64,000 nt of DNA from DAMCAP01 sp032059445 (GCA_032059445.1 DAMCAP010000005.1:62001-126000); one strand, 5' to 3'. Counted from the first letter of the stretch, positions 24,697-34,303 are shown. Notes: generated by a model not told the origin, from the sequence alone. Translations and numbers: made by a program.

Positions 24697-26659
24697 AGTG
24701 CGTATTCTTCCGAAGCTTGCTTATAATAGCATTAAAAAAAGCGCGGCTACCTACCTGCCTTATATCTTTGCCACATCCTTTGCGGTGTTTGTGTTCTTTA
24801 TTTTTTGTGCCATTTCAGGGAACGAAATGATGAAAAAAATGCCCCATGCGGGCTATCTGCTTATGCTGATGCAGGTAGGCATGGTGCTTTTGGGGTTTGT
24901 ACTCATTCCCTTTTTGTTTTATACCAACAGCTTCTTGATGAAGCAACGCAAGCGGGAGATGGGGCTTTACAGTATTTTGGGTTTGGAAAAAAAGCATATC
25001 GGCCTGATCATTGCCGCAGAAACCCTCATGGTTTGCGCCGTTTCACTGACTTTGGGCATCATCATGGCACTGGTGTTTTCAAAGCTCATTTTTCTTTTGC
25101 TACTCAATATCACAAGGCTGCCCATCGATGCGCAGTTTACTGCAGCACCTTTTTGCTATGTTGCAACCGCAGCTTTTTTTGGCGGTGTGTTTCTTTTAAA
25201 TCTATTGATCAATTTATTTGAAGTATCCCGTGCTAAGCCCTCTGATCTTTTTCAGAGTGCCCGCAAGGGGGAGAAGCAACCGAAGCACCTGTGGCCGACC
25301 ACCTTGCTGGGGGTCGTTTCTCTAAGCTACGGATATTATTTAGCGGTGAATTTTACGCTGAACAGCAATTTTGTTCTCATTATTTTTGGTGCGATTTTGC
25401 TGGTGATTTTGGGCACTTACTGCTTGTTTTCATCAGGTATTATTACGTTTTTGCGGATGCTAAAGAAGAATCAGAAGTTTTATTACAGCAATAAAAACTT
25501 CGTCACTGTATCGGGTATGCTGTACCGTATGCGTAAAAATGCGGCAAGCTTGTCAAATATCTGCATCTTTAGCACTATGGTCATCATCACATTGGTGTGT
25601 ACGGTATCTCTCTTTAAGGGCTTTGACAATATTGCAGATTACCGCTACCCCTACGATGTCGACCTACGCTTTGTAAATAGTCAGTTTATAAAGAGAGAAG
25701 AGTTAAAAGAGAAGATACTCACAGAGGCCAAAAGTAAGAATGTAAATGTTTCAAACTTTATTGAGTTTGAGTATATGAGTATGAGTCTACAGCAGCAGGG
25801 GAATAGCTTCCAACTTATGGAGGGGGCGGGCTACCACCCCAATGTAGAGGTGTTACGGGTGATACGCCTGGAGGAGTATAATCGGATCGAAAATGAAGCG
25901 AAGACCCTTGCACCAAATGAAATTTTGTTCTTTAGCACTTCGACTGACCTTGGTGCCCATGAGATAATTATCGGTAATACCACCTATGCGGTAAAGGAAG
26001 AGCTCCAATCCCTCAGCTTTGAGACGAAAGAGCCAAGGGCTTTTAACAACGATTATTATATTGTGGTAGCCGACCAAAAGGAGCAGCAATATCTCTTTGA
26101 TGTCATGAAGCGCTCGCAGGATCAATGGATCTATACAAGTAGATTTGACATTGAGGGCTTAGAGCAGGACAAGGAAGCCTATGTAGGAGCCCTTGGTGGC
26201 TGGGCACAGGGGGTAGAGGGATTTTCTCGTTTTGACAACCGTGTAGACGGTGAAAAGCAGGATGCAGCAATTTTGGGCGGACTGTTATTCCTAGGGGTAT
26301 TTTTCGGCATTATCTTTATGGTCTGCATGATTATGATTATGTATTATAAGCAGCTCTCAGAGGGCTATGAGGACAAAACCAACTTCGATGTGATGCAGCA
26401 GGTGGGCATGAGCCAAGAAGAAGTCAAGGGTACCATTCGTCGTCAAATTCTTACGGTATTCTTCTTGCCTCTGGCAGTGGCTTCTTTGCATACGGCTATA
26501 GCGCTCGGTGGGGTAGAAACTATGCTTAATACCTTGAATTTGTATAACCACCCCTTGATTGCATACAGCACCCTCGGGGTATGGGTCGCCTTTGCGGCGG
26601 TATACATCGTCAGCTATCATCTGACGGCCAGGGCATACTACCGCATTGTGCGCCGTTGA
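24689..26659 (+). CDS. BceB-like FtsX-domain permease
   Basis: 656 residues with about ten transmembrane helices and a large extracytoplasmic region of roughly 200 residues (about 320-520), the architecture of BceB/VraG permeases. The FtsX-type helices near 60-160 include YTNSFLMKQRKREMGLYSILG, and the C-terminal set includes QVGMSQEEVKGTIRRQIL. The large domain sets peptide specificity in this family, so the drug recognised cannot be predicted. Last gene of the module, followed by a strong terminator. Confidence 0.92.
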   Translation: MHRVRILPKLAYNSIKKSAATYLPYIFATSFAVFVFFIFCAISGNEMMKKMPHAGYLLMLMQVGMVLLGFVLIPFLFYTNSFLMKQRKREMGLYSILGLEKKHIGLIIAAETLMVCAVSLTLGIIMALVFSKLIFLLLLNITRLPIDAQFTAAPFCYVATAAFFGGVFLLNLLINLFEVSRAKPSDLFQSARKGEKQPKHLWPTTLLGVVSLSYGYYLAVNFTLNSNFVLIIFGAILLVILGTYCLFSSGIITFLRMLKKNQKFYYSNKNFVTVSGMLYRMRKNAASLSNICIFSTMVIITLVCTVSLFKGFDNIADYRYPYDVDLRFVNSQFIKREELKEKILTEAKSKNVNVSNFIEFEYMSMSLQQQGNSFQLMEGAGYHPNVEVLRVIRLEEYNRIENEAKTLAPNEILFFSTSTDLGAHEIIIGNTTYAVKEELQSLSFETKEPRAFNNDYYIVVADQKEQQYLFDVMKRSQDQWIYTSRFDIEGLEQDKEAYVGALGGWAQGVEGFSRFDNRVDGEKQDAAILGGLLFLGVFFGIIFMVCMIMIMYYKQLSEGYEDKTNFDVMQQVGMSQEEVKGTIRRQILTVFFLPLAVASLHTAIALGGVETMLNTLNLYNHPLIAYSTLGVWVAFAAVYIVSYHLTARAYYRIVRR

Positions 26660-26675
26660 TCAAAGTTCGTATAAA

Positions 26676-26726
26676 GATAAACCCGAGCTTAGGGCAGTTG
26701 TGCTGCCTTTAGCTCGGGTTTATCTT
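26676..26726 (+). terminator. terminator after the Bce module
   Basis: GATAAACCCGAGCT (26676-26689) pairs with AGCTCGGGTTTATC (26711-26724), with an inner GGGCAG/CTGCC pair. Confidence 0.8.
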
Positions 26727-26823
26727 GTAGCTCAGCTATTGATTAAATTGATAACACTTGCGTATCTACACGATTAATAGATATGCTTTCATGGGGCTTA
26801 AACCTCCATATACGCTTATGTAT

Positions 26824-26851
26824 AAAAAAATCCGCCCTGTGAGAGGGCGGA
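26824..26851 (-). terminator. terminator of the cold-shock gene
   Basis: On the minus strand TCCGCCCT and AGGGCGGA (plus 26831-26838 and 26844-26851) pair, followed by seven Ts (plus 26824-26830). Confidence 0.9.
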
Positions 26852-26864
26852 CTTCTTGTTTCAT

Positions 26865-27077
26865 TTAGACGATCTGCACGTTTACAGCGCGAAGCTTCTT
26901 GCGATCCTTTGGATCAGCCTGAATATCAAACATGACCTTCTGGCCTTCTTGCAGGGACTTAAAGCCATTGCTCATGATAGCAGAGAAATGTACAAATACA
27001 TCCTCGCCGCCGTTGTCATTGGAGATAAATCCAAATCCCTTTGTTTCATTAAACCATTTAACAGTACCGTTATTCAT
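26865..27077 (-). CDS. cold-shock protein (CspA family)
   Basis: A 70-residue single-stranded nucleic-acid-binding OB-fold protein. Both RNA-binding motifs are visible: KGFGFI (RNP1) and VFVHFSAI (RNP2). Length and the start MNNGTVKWFN are typical. AGGAGG precedes the ATG. The upstream leader to about 27200 is AT-rich, consistent with the long regulated leaders of csp genes. It stands alone between the Bce module and a divergent amidohydrolase gene. Confidence 0.95.
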   Translation of the reverse strand: MNNGTVKWFNETKGFGFISNDNGGEDVFVHFSAIMSNGFKSLQEGQKVMFDIQADPKDRKKLRAVNVQIV

Positions 27078-27142
27078 AAACTGTACCTCCTAAAAAAATG
27101 TTATTCTGTGCAAAAAATAAAAAACCACAGATACTAAGTCAA

Positions 27143-27534
27143 AATGAGAACTGACTTAAAACCCATGGCTATCAAATCACTACATTTAGAATACTGATTT
27201 AGTATACAACACAAAAGCAAATTTGTCAAGAGCAAAATAAATATAATTTGGATAAGTAGTTTATAGTGATAAAAAGTGCAATTATAGAATGCTTTGCTGC
27301 TACGCTTGCTTTGATTATCCTGTGATCACTGTGAACAGGGTGGCTTTTGCTTTGTATCTTGCGGGTACGATAGATTTCAGAGTATTTCACTATGCTCTGG
27401 TAAATATATCAACTAGCTATCGTATGAAATAACTAAGAGAAAACGCCATTTGTTAGACCAATCGCACATTGTATGCTTTACCCGCTCCCTATAAAATGAG
27501 TGGTAACGCCGATATCAGGCAAGGAGGATGAGAC
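27143..27534. other. intergenic region without recognised features
   Basis: Nearly 400 bp between the cold-shock gene and the next amidohydrolase. It must hold the divergent promoters. I found no terminator, repeat or RNA gene in it. Confidence 0.4.
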
Positions 27535-28773
27535 ATGAAGTATGTAATTAACAATATTAAGCTCGAAACAGGGTTTGTTACCCACAAGACAGGCCTACAG
27601 ATCGTGCCCGAAATGACTGTGACCAAAACAGGGGTTTTTAATCTATTGATTGAAGACGGTGTAATCAAAACAATCGTTGACAGCAACACCGAGCTCAAAG
27701 CCGAGGGCTGCCGCAGATATGATGCCAAGGGCTTGCTGGCCATGCCATCTTATACCGAGAAGCACTGCCATATCGACAAGACCTATTACGGCGAAGCGTG
27801 GAGAGCTGTTACAGCACCGAGGGATATTCTCTCGATCGTAGAGAGTGAAGCAGAGCTGTACCCCACCTTTGAGAGCACCGTATGCCAGCGTGCGAAGCGC
27901 TTGATCGACAACTTCATTAAGCTGGGAAGCACCACCATTCGTACCCATATGGATATAGTAAAGGGCAAAAAGCTTGGTAACCTTGAGCAGGTGCAAGAGG
28001 CCTTTGCTAGCTATGGCAGCTTTGTCGATGGTGAGATTGTTGCATTCCCTCAGCATGGGCTGCTACGCAGTGATTCTGCCGAGGCGGTGTCGGAGGCTCT
28101 ACGAAATGGAGCTACTTATCTGGGTGGAGTGGATCCAGAGCTGATTGACAAGGATAGAGAGCGATCGCTGCGCCAGACCTTTGAGATTGCAGCGAAGCAC
28201 AATGTAAACATCGATTACCATCTCCACGAGTCGGGGGAAATCGGTCTTGCCAGCTTCCACAGCATGGTCAAGCTGATCGAGGAATATAAGTGGCACAATC
28301 GTGTCGAAATCAGCCATGGGTTCTTTTTAAGTGACCTGCAAGGGGGTCAAAAGGAAGAGGTCGCTGGCCTCATGAAGCACTATGGGATCAATCTGATCAG
28401 TCAGGTACCGGTAAACGGCAAGTGCCCAGATTTTATCTACTTTGATAAGCATGGCATCAAGACTGCCTTTGGTATCGACTGCCTCAACGACAGCTGGTGG
28501 CCCTATGGCACAGGCAGCGTTCTGGAGAAGCTCGGGATCTTTGGTCAGATCAACGGCATACGCCGTGAAACAGAGCTGGCAGATGCCCTCAAATACATCA
28601 CTGGCTATGTGACACCCTTAGATAAAGAGGGAAATATGCAGTGGCCAAAGCAGGGGGATAAGGCGAATTTCTTACTGGTAGATGCTGAGTGCACTGCACA
28701 CGTAGTAGGTCGCCGACTGCCCAATAAGTGCGTAATCCACAACGGCAATATTGCATATGGATCTATTGAGTAG
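27535..28773 (+). CDS. cytosine-deaminase-like amidohydrolase
   Basis: 412 residues of the amidohydrolase superfamily closest in layout to CodA-type deaminases. The His-x-His metal motif is EKHCHIDKTY, followed by TIRTHMDIV, DYHLHESGE (metal His), EISHGFFLSD and the metal Asp in GIDCLNDSWWPYGTGS. AAGGAGG precedes the ATG. The N-terminal 60 residues form the usual beta-sandwich half. CodA-type enzymes act on cytosine and related ring compounds, but this protein has no close match that I can name, so the substrate is open. It seems to be a single-gene unit. Confidence 0.82.
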   Translation: MKYVINNIKLETGFVTHKTGLQIVPEMTVTKTGVFNLLIEDGVIKTIVDSNTELKAEGCRRYDAKGLLAMPSYTEKHCHIDKTYYGEAWRAVTAPRDILSIVESEAELYPTFESTVCQRAKRLIDNFIKLGSTTIRTHMDIVKGKKLGNLEQVQEAFASYGSFVDGEIVAFPQHGLLRSDSAEAVSEALRNGATYLGGVDPELIDKDRERSLRQTFEIAAKHNVNIDYHLHESGEIGLASFHSMVKLIEEYKWHNRVEISHGFFLSDLQGGQKEEVAGLMKHYGINLISQVPVNGKCPDFIYFDKHGIKTAFGIDCLNDSWWPYGTGSVLEKLGIFGQINGIRRETELADALKYITGYVTPLDKEGNMQWPKQGDKANFLLVDAECTAHVVGRRLPNKCVIHNGNIAYGSIE

Positions 28774-28956
28774 AGAGCGTAGCAAAGTTTAGTAAAGATG
28801 GTTTTTTTTAATTCACTGGATGTTGCTTTGCTAGCTGGGAGTGCAATAAGATAATTGCACTAGTAAGCTACGAGAGTGGTTGTGCGGGCTCTACGAGCAA
28901 ATGCTCTCCAGATGCTACCGACATACTTAACAACCTATAGCTTAATCATATCAAGC

Positions 28957-28990
28957 AAAGCGCCCGCCTTATATCAAAGGCAGGCGCTTT
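28957..28990. terminator. bidirectional terminator between convergent genes
   Basis: AAAGCGCCCGCCTT (28957-28970) pairs with AAGGCAGGCGCTTT (28977-28990), 13 of 14 positions plus one wobble. It lies between the amidohydrolase (plus) and the DHDPS-family gene (minus). Confidence 0.75.
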
Positions 28991-29021
28991 ATGTATTGAT
29001 AGAGATTTACTTTGAGCTAAT

Positions 29022-29918
29022 TTACAGCAGTTGAGCTTTTGTGAGGATTGCATCGATGTCCTTTTTAGCCGCTTCCGAGCATTCCAGCAGAGGCTTGCGG
29101 ACAAAGCAGCCCTTGAGCCCTAGCTTATTCATGGCATATTTAAGCCCCGGTACGCCATATTTACCGGTAACGGCTGCGTTGACAGGGAACATCCGCTTAT
29201 AGAGCTCCAGTGCATCCTGCCAGCGGCCTGACTCTACTAGGGTCTGTACTTCGATACACTCCTTGGGGGAGCAGTTTGCCAGTGCCATGATAGCCGATTT
29301 GACTCCGATTGCCTGCGCAGGGTACCATGCAGAGGCTGTGCCAACGATCAGATTAAACTGAGGATCTAAACCCTTGGTGATAAAGGATACCAGCTGCGCG
29401 ATATCGCCGGAGCTGTCTTTCATACCGATGATGTTGGGGTGCTTAGAGAGGATTGACACGGCGGCGGGCGAAATGTTGATATGGGTAAACTTGGTCACGT
29501 TATAGATTAGTATAGGGATGTCGCAACGGTCAGCTACCTCGGTGAAATATGCGATTTGCGCCTCTTCATTCATATTGGAGCCGTAGTAGTTGGGGGTAAG
29601 TAGGAGGGCACAGTGGGCACCTAGCTTTGCCGCTTTGTTGGTTAGGCGGATGGTCTCCTCGGTGGATTCCAAGCCTGTACCAAACATGATGATTTTATCC
29701 TTGGCGGCATGCTGCACCGCCAGACGGATCAGTTCAAGCTTTTCTTCTTCGTTTAAAAAGGGAGTTTCGCTGTTGGAGCCCAGCACCAGATACCCTGCTA
29801 GTGCGGTGGTGTTGTAGTAGTGGATGTTTTGGACAAATGCATCATAATCAACCGAGCCGTCTGCCTGAAAGGGTGTCGCCATGGGTGGGATTACGCCTTT
29901 GATTTCAAAATACGCCAT
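29022..29918 (-). CDS. dihydrodipicolinate synthase/N-acetylneuraminate lyase family aldolase
   Basis: 298 residues starting MAYFEIKGVIPPMATPF after an AAGGAGG site; an upstream in-frame ATG lacks one. Family landmarks are GSNSETPFL (the pyruvate-binding loop, where DapA has GTTGE), ILIYNVTKFT with the conserved Tyr, and IIGMKDSSGD with the Schiff-base Lys. The loop and the isolated position away from lysine genes argue for a catabolic aldolase rather than true DapA. It catalyses pyruvate-dependent aldol chemistry, with an unknown partner. Confidence 0.85.
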   Translation of the reverse strand: MAYFEIKGVIPPMATPFQADGSVDYDAFVQNIHYYNTTALAGYLVLGSNSETPFLNEEEKLELIRLAVQHAAKDKIIMFGTGLESTEETIRLTNKAAKLGAHCALLLTPNYYGSNMNEEAQIAYFTEVADRCDIPILIYNVTKFTHINISPAAVSILSKHPNIIGMKDSSGDIAQLVSFITKGLDPQFNLIVGTASAWYPAQAIGVKSAIMALANCSPKECIEVQTLVESGRWQDALELYKRMFPVNAAVTGKYGVPGLKYAMNKLGLKGCFVRKPLLECSEAAKKDIDAILTKAQLL

Positions 29919-29996
29919 GTTACAAAACCTCCTTATGATGTTAATTTCATTATAATGGATCGCCATGGGATTTGCAAGAAAGTTTGCCCTGATAAC

Positions 29997-30031
29997 AAAA
30001 GCCCGATCTGCGATATACAGACCGGGCTTTT
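29997..30031 (-). terminator. terminator of the P-type ATPase gene
   Basis: AAAAGCCCGATCTG (29997-30010) pairs with CAGACCGGGCTTTT (30018-30031). On the minus strand the stem ends in TTTT and is followed by GTTATC. It lies after the ATPase stop codon at 30086. Confidence 0.8.
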
Positions 30032-30085
30032 AGGATATTTATGGGGGTTACTTAGTAGATGATTAGGGGAATCTTTATTGGAGAC

Positions 30086-32749
30086 TTAAGCCGCTTTCTT
30101 TGCAGCTCTACTGATTTTGCGGTTGACGCCCAGCAGTAGCTCGTGGAAGACTAGAGGTGTGGCGCTGATGCAGATGATCTCTAGCCACTGACGTAGGCTC
30201 AGAGAAACTGTTTCAAACATAGTTACCAGGAAGGGTACTTCTGTAACAGCGATTTGCAGGCCAAAGCCTATTATAATCGCTAGCAGCATGGTTTTATTTT
30301 TAAAGGGGTTAGAGCGGAATACGCTGGTCTTGACATCGCGCATGCCGATGGCGTGGAAGAGCTGGCTGACTGCCAGAGTGGAGAAGGCATAGGTCTGTGC
30401 GGCAGAGAGTAAGGAGCTGTTGAGTGCATCGACGATACCCCTGTAGGTGATTGCCTGACCCTGAGCCAGCAGGTGATTAATGGGCACATAGAGGAAGGCG
30501 CCGAGGGTTAGTAGAGCGATCAAGGTACCGTAGAAGATCGTCAGGAACATGCCGCCCTCTGCAAAGAGGCTTGCTTTAGGGTCACGGGGCTGTTCTTTCA
30601 TGATGCCGGCGGGCTTATCGTCGCTACCCAGTGCCAGAGCAGGTAGGGAGTCGGTGATCAGGTTGACCCACAAGATGTGGATGGACTTTAGCGGAGCTGC
30701 CAAACCGATGGTGATAGCGGCAAACATCGAGATAACCTCACCTAAGTTGGAAGAAAGGAGGAAGACCACTGTCTTTTTGATGTTGGCGTAGATACCACGG
30801 CCTTCTTCGATGGCTTTTTCGATGCTGGAGAAGTTGTCGTCTACCAGTACCATATCAGCTGCACCCTTAGCAACGTCGGTACCAGTAATACCCATGGCTA
30901 CGCCGATATCGGCTGCCTTGAGGCTGGGGGCGTCGTTGACGCCGTCGCCCGTCATGCTGACGATTGCTCCATCTGACTTAAAGGCGTTGACAATTCGCAC
31001 CTTATGAGCAGGGGATACACGGGCAAATACGCAGGCTTTTTTGGCTGCACGGTTTAACTGCTCCTGGCTCATAGTGTCGAGCTGGGCGCCGCTGATACAT
31101 TGATCCTTGCTGGTGGCGATGCCAAGCTCCTTAGCAATCGCAAAGGCGGTATCGATATGGTCGCCTGTGATCATGACAGTCTTGACACCCGCTGAGCGGA
31201 AGTTTGCTACCGACTGCTTGGCTTCGGGGCGGGCGGGGTCGATCATACCCATCAAGCCCACGAAGATCATACCCTGCTCAGTGATCTTGTCTTCGTTATA
31301 TTTCACACCCAGTGCCAGCACACGCAGAGCGTTTGCCGACATAGCTTCGTTGGCTTTTTTGATAGCCTGTATATGCTCCTCAGTGATGGGGAGGATCTGG
31401 TGCTGCATCAGGATATGAGAGCATCTTGCCAGCAATATATCGGGAGCACCCTTGGTATAGCTGATGCTGCGGTCGGTATCTTGATGCTTGGTGGTCATCA
31501 GCTTACGCTCCGAGTCAAAGCTCAGCTCATCGATACGAGGTAGCATCTTCTCAAGCTCAAAGCGGTGAAGATTGTTTTTGATGCCGATATCGATCAGAGC
31601 AAGCTCGGTGGGGTCACCGATACGGTCGCTACCTTCTACAGAAGCATCGTTACAGAGTACCATACCCTCTAGCAGGGTGTTGTAGTCGGCTGTCATGTTT
31701 TCTTCTGCTTCGGTAAGGATGCTGTTTGCATAGCATTTGACGACGGTCATTTTATTTTGGGTCAAGGTACCGGTCTTGTCGCTACATACTACGCTGACCG
31801 AGCCGAGGGTCTCGACTGCAGGTAGCTTCTTGACGATGGAGTTAACCTTAACCATCTTTTGCACGCCAATGGCGAGTACGATGGTAACCACCGCAGGCAG
31901 GCCCTCAGGTACGGCAGCTACTGCCAGTGAAATTGCTGTGATCAGCATCTCTACAATGTAGCGCTTCTGAAGGATAGCGATGCCAAAGAGGGCTACGCAG
32001 ATCACTATTGCGATGATACCCAGTAGTTTGCCCAGATCAGCTAAGCGCTTTTGGAGGGGAGTCAGGGAATCCTCTTCGCTTTCTAGCATAGCGGCAATCT
32101 GGCCTAATTCGGTTTCGGAGCCTGTGGCAACTACTACACCCTCGCCACGACCGTAGCTTACGCTAGTGCCCATATAGAGGGAGTTAATGCGATCGCCGAT
32201 GGTCAGCTCTTTATCACTGATAAAATGGGCATCCTTTTCGACTGGTACGCTTTCGCCAGTGAGGGCTGATTCCTCAACCTTGAGGTTTTGGCTTTCGGTT
32301 AGTCGCAGGTCAGCGGGGATGATCCTGCCAGCCTCTAATAGGACGATATCGCCTTTGACCAGCTTTGCTGCAGGTAGCTCGATCGGCTTGCCGTCACGCC
32401 GTACAAGAGCTGTGGGGCTCGACATTTTTTTGAGTGCGTCTAGCGCCTTTTGCGCCTTACCTTCCTGGATGACGCCGACGACAGCGTTAATCAGGATGAC
32501 GATTGCAATGATCAGAGCGTCGCTGTATTCTTTCAAAAAAACAGATACACCGGCCGCTGCCATCAAAATGTAAATCATGGGCTCATTGAGCTGTGAAAGA
32601 AACATCTCAAGGTAGGTAGGCGGCTTTTTGGTTTTAAGGGTGTTCTCGCCGTCGCGAAGAAGCCTTTCCTGCGCTTGAGCCGAGCTAAGACCCTTAGGGC
32701 TACTGCCCGTCTCTTCCATTGCCTGCTGCGGTGTTTTGTTGTAAAACAT
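30086..32749 (-). CDS. P-type cation-exporting ATPase (Ca2+/Mn2+ type)
   Basis: 887 residues, type II (SERCA/PMR1-like) P-type ATPase. Visible motifs are LTGESVPV (actuator), PEGLPAVVT (ion-binding helix M4), CSDKTGTLTQ with the phosphorylated Asp near residue 324, KGAPD, TGDGVNDAPSLK, and about ten membrane helices. The start at 32749 follows AAGGAGAG; a longer frame lacks a site. A yybP-ykoY Mn2+ riboswitch precedes it, so the physiological ion is probably Mn2+, as in the lactococcal YoaB group. Without the riboswitch it would be called a Ca2+ pump. Confidence 0.92.
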   Translation of the reverse strand: MFYNKTPQQAMEETGSSPKGLSSAQAQERLLRDGENTLKTKKPPTYLEMFLSQLNEPMIYILMAAAGVSVFLKEYSDALIIAIVILINAVVGVIQEGKAQKALDALKKMSSPTALVRRDGKPIELPAAKLVKGDIVLLEAGRIIPADLRLTESQNLKVEESALTGESVPVEKDAHFISDKELTIGDRINSLYMGTSVSYGRGEGVVVATGSETELGQIAAMLESEEDSLTPLQKRLADLGKLLGIIAIVICVALFGIAILQKRYIVEMLITAISLAVAAVPEGLPAVVTIVLAIGVQKMVKVNSIVKKLPAVETLGSVSVVCSDKTGTLTQNKMTVVKCYANSILTEAEENMTADYNTLLEGMVLCNDASVEGSDRIGDPTELALIDIGIKNNLHRFELEKMLPRIDELSFDSERKLMTTKHQDTDRSISYTKGAPDILLARCSHILMQHQILPITEEHIQAIKKANEAMSANALRVLALGVKYNEDKITEQGMIFVGLMGMIDPARPEAKQSVANFRSAGVKTVMITGDHIDTAFAIAKELGIATSKDQCISGAQLDTMSQEQLNRAAKKACVFARVSPAHKVRIVNAFKSDGAIVSMTGDGVNDAPSLKAADIGVAMGITGTDVAKGAADMVLVDDNFSSIEKAIEEGRGIYANIKKTVVFLLSSNLGEVISMFAAITIGLAAPLKSIHILWVNLITDSLPALALGSDDKPAGIMKEQPRDPKASLFAEGGMFLTIFYGTLIALLTLGAFLYVPINHLLAQGQAITYRGIVDALNSSLLSAAQTYAFSTLAVSQLFHAIGMRDVKTSVFRSNPFKNKTMLLAIIIGFGLQIAVTEVPFLVTMFETVSLSLRQWLEIICISATPLVFHELLLGVNRKISRAAKKAA

Positions 32750-32785
32750 GGTAACTCTCCTTTTATTATGATGCTTAGGGAAATA

Positions 32786-32911
32786 AAAAAAGACTCCTAA
32801 CACAAGAATACCTTGTGTTAAAAGTCTTGTCACCTAAACGGAATTTACGCCAGTAGATATAGAAATATCTTACGATTGTTGACGTAAATTTTAAAACTAC
32901 TCCCTAATAAC
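32786..32911 (-). promoter_or_regulatory. yybP-ykoY manganese riboswitch with intrinsic terminator
   Basis: The transcript begins with GGGAGTAG (plus 32897-32904), the yybP-ykoY hallmark, has a paired TTTACGTC/GGCGTAAA arm, and ends GACAAGACTTTTAACACAAG with the expansion of the terminator stem. AACACAAG pairs with CTTGTGTT, then GGAGTCTTTTTTT follows. The layout of aptamer, alternative stem and T-run before an ATPase gene matches known Mn2+-responsive leaders. Mn2+ should prevent termination and raise export. Confidence 0.8.
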
Positions 32912-32917
32912 AGCTTT

Positions 32918-32946
32918 ATTATAGTATGCTTTGGGTGCAAAGTCAA
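32918..32946 (-). promoter_or_regulatory. promoter of the riboswitch-ATPase transcript
   Basis: On the minus strand TTGACT (plus 32941-32946) and TATAAT (plus 32918-32923) are 17 bp apart. Transcription would start about 32911, right at the riboswitch 5' end. Confidence 0.75.
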
Positions 32947-33001
32947 GAGGGGAGGCTGGATTTTTTAATTTTTGGGAATATATAGGTAAAAACCCGAATA
33001 C

Positions 33002-33616
33002 TTAAGTTTCATTTGCAGCAATATGCCATAGGTAGAGAGAGGCGACCGAGCCATAGGGAGAGTAAAGGGCGCGGTATACCTCAAATTCCTTTTTGCTCAG
33101 CTTCTCCAGACCATATAGTCGCATGATCCCACGGCGGATGGCAAGATCACCCCAGCTAAGGATGTCGGGGCGCAGGAGGGTAAAGAGCATCAGCATTTCT
33201 GCCGTCCACACCCCGATGCCGGGCAGAGAAGAGAGGGCTGCGATGACTTCTTTATCCTCCATCTGCTCAAAGCGCTCGAAGTCGATGGTCTTATCAAGAA
33301 CTGCTTGGGTGATATTTAAGATATTTTGGGCTTTGCGGTTACTCATACCGCATTTTTGGATCTCCTCAAGGCTTAAGGCCATGACGCTTTGAGGGTTGAT
33401 CCCTCCTGTAAGCGCATCAAGCCGATTGGTAACCGTCACAGCCGCTTTGCTAGAGATCTGCTGGGCAATGATACTACGGATCAGCGAAGGATAAGGGGAG
33501 GGGTGGATTTCACGTTGGAGCTTGCCGATAGAAGCGATTGCTTGACCTAAGATAGGATCGGCATTGCTAAGATATAGTATTTCTGTTTCTCCATAGGGGT
33601 AGCAGTTATTTTGCAT
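33002..33616 (-). CDS. DNA-3-methyladenine glycosylase II (AlkA-type HhH-GPD)
   Basis: 204 residues. The HhH-GPD core reads LSSLPGIGVWTAEMLMLFTL, followed by RPDILSWGDLAIRRGI with the catalytic Asp, and SIIAQQISSKAA is the upstream helical motif. It removes alkylated bases from DNA. The AlkA N-terminal domain is shortened to a few residues. The start at 33616 overlaps the end of the alkyltransferase gene by 11 bp, so both are translated as one repair operon. Confidence 0.88.
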   Translation of the reverse strand: MQNNCYPYGETEILYLSNADPILGQAIASIGKLQREIHPSPYPSLIRSIIAQQISSKAAVTVTNRLDALTGGINPQSVMALSLEEIQKCGMSNRKAQNILNITQAVLDKTIDFERFEQMEDKEVIAALSSLPGIGVWTAEMLMLFTLLRPDILSWGDLAIRRGIMRLYGLEKLSKKEFEVYRALYSPYGSVASLYLWHIAANET

Positions 33617-34073
33617 GTCGTTTCTCCAGCTCCAGCAGTTGGATTTTGATATCAAGCCCGCCGCCATAGCCTACCAGCTTGCCGTCGGCACCGATAATGC
33701 GATGGCAGGGGATGACAATGGGGATGGGGTTGCGGTTATTAGCCTGCCCTACACTGCGGCAGCCCTTGGGATTGCCCACCTTGTGGGCAATATCTTTATA
33801 GGTGGCGGTAGTACCGTAGGGTACGGTACAAAGCTGCCGCCACACTGCTTGCATATAGGGAGTACCAATGGGATTTAGGGGTAGATCAAAGTTTTTGAGC
33901 TCCCCCTTGAAGTAAAGCTTAAGCTGGTGGATGGCTTCTTTGATCAGCGGGGTTTCCTCTACCGAGAGCTTTGGGTCTATTGTTTCATTTCCAAAATAAA
34001 TATGGGTAATGCTCTCCTCTTCTTGGGCGATGGTAAGCATGCCAATAGGAGATAGATAGCTAAATACAGGCAT
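33606..34073 (-). CDS. ogt: methylated-DNA--protein-cysteine S-methyltransferase
   Basis: 155 residues of the Ogt/MGMT family: a suicide repair protein that moves the O6-methyl group of guanine to its own Cys. The acceptor motif is IPCHRII, the upstream GCRSVGQANNRNP helps DNA binding, and the C-terminal VGYGGGL is typical. The start at 34073 follows AAAGGAG, and an upstream ATG is not supported. Paired with the AlkA-type glycosylase downstream, which handles other alkylation damage. Confidence 0.93.
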   Translation of the reverse strand: MPVFSYLSPIGMLTIAQEEESITHIYFGNETIDPKLSVEETPLIKEAIHQLKLYFKGELKNFDLPLNPIGTPYMQAVWRQLCTVPYGTTATYKDIAHKVGNPKGCRSVGQANNRNPIPIVIPCHRIIGADGKLVGYGGGLDIKIQLLELEKRHAK

Positions 34074-34274
34074 AGAGGCTCCTTTCATGATCGTGTTGTA
34101 GTGATCTGTATTGCGGGCGGCGCTTCACAGGTGCCAAGGGCTAGTCCTCATTTACAGCATGTGAGCGACGCTTTGTATCATAAGGCGAGGCAAATTTGGT
34201 TAGTTGTATCTTAGCAAATCTCATAGGTCATGTCAATGCGGATCAGGTTAATGTAATTGTATGATGGATTAAAG

Positions 34275-34303
34275 GAAAACTGCCGCAAGAGAGCCTGCGG
34301 CAG
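34275..34303 (-). terminator. terminator of the butyrate kinase gene
   Basis: On the minus strand CTGCCGCA and TGCGGCAG (plus 34296-34303 and 34280-34287) pair, followed by TTTTCC. It ends the ptb-ior-buk cluster. Confidence 0.85.
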
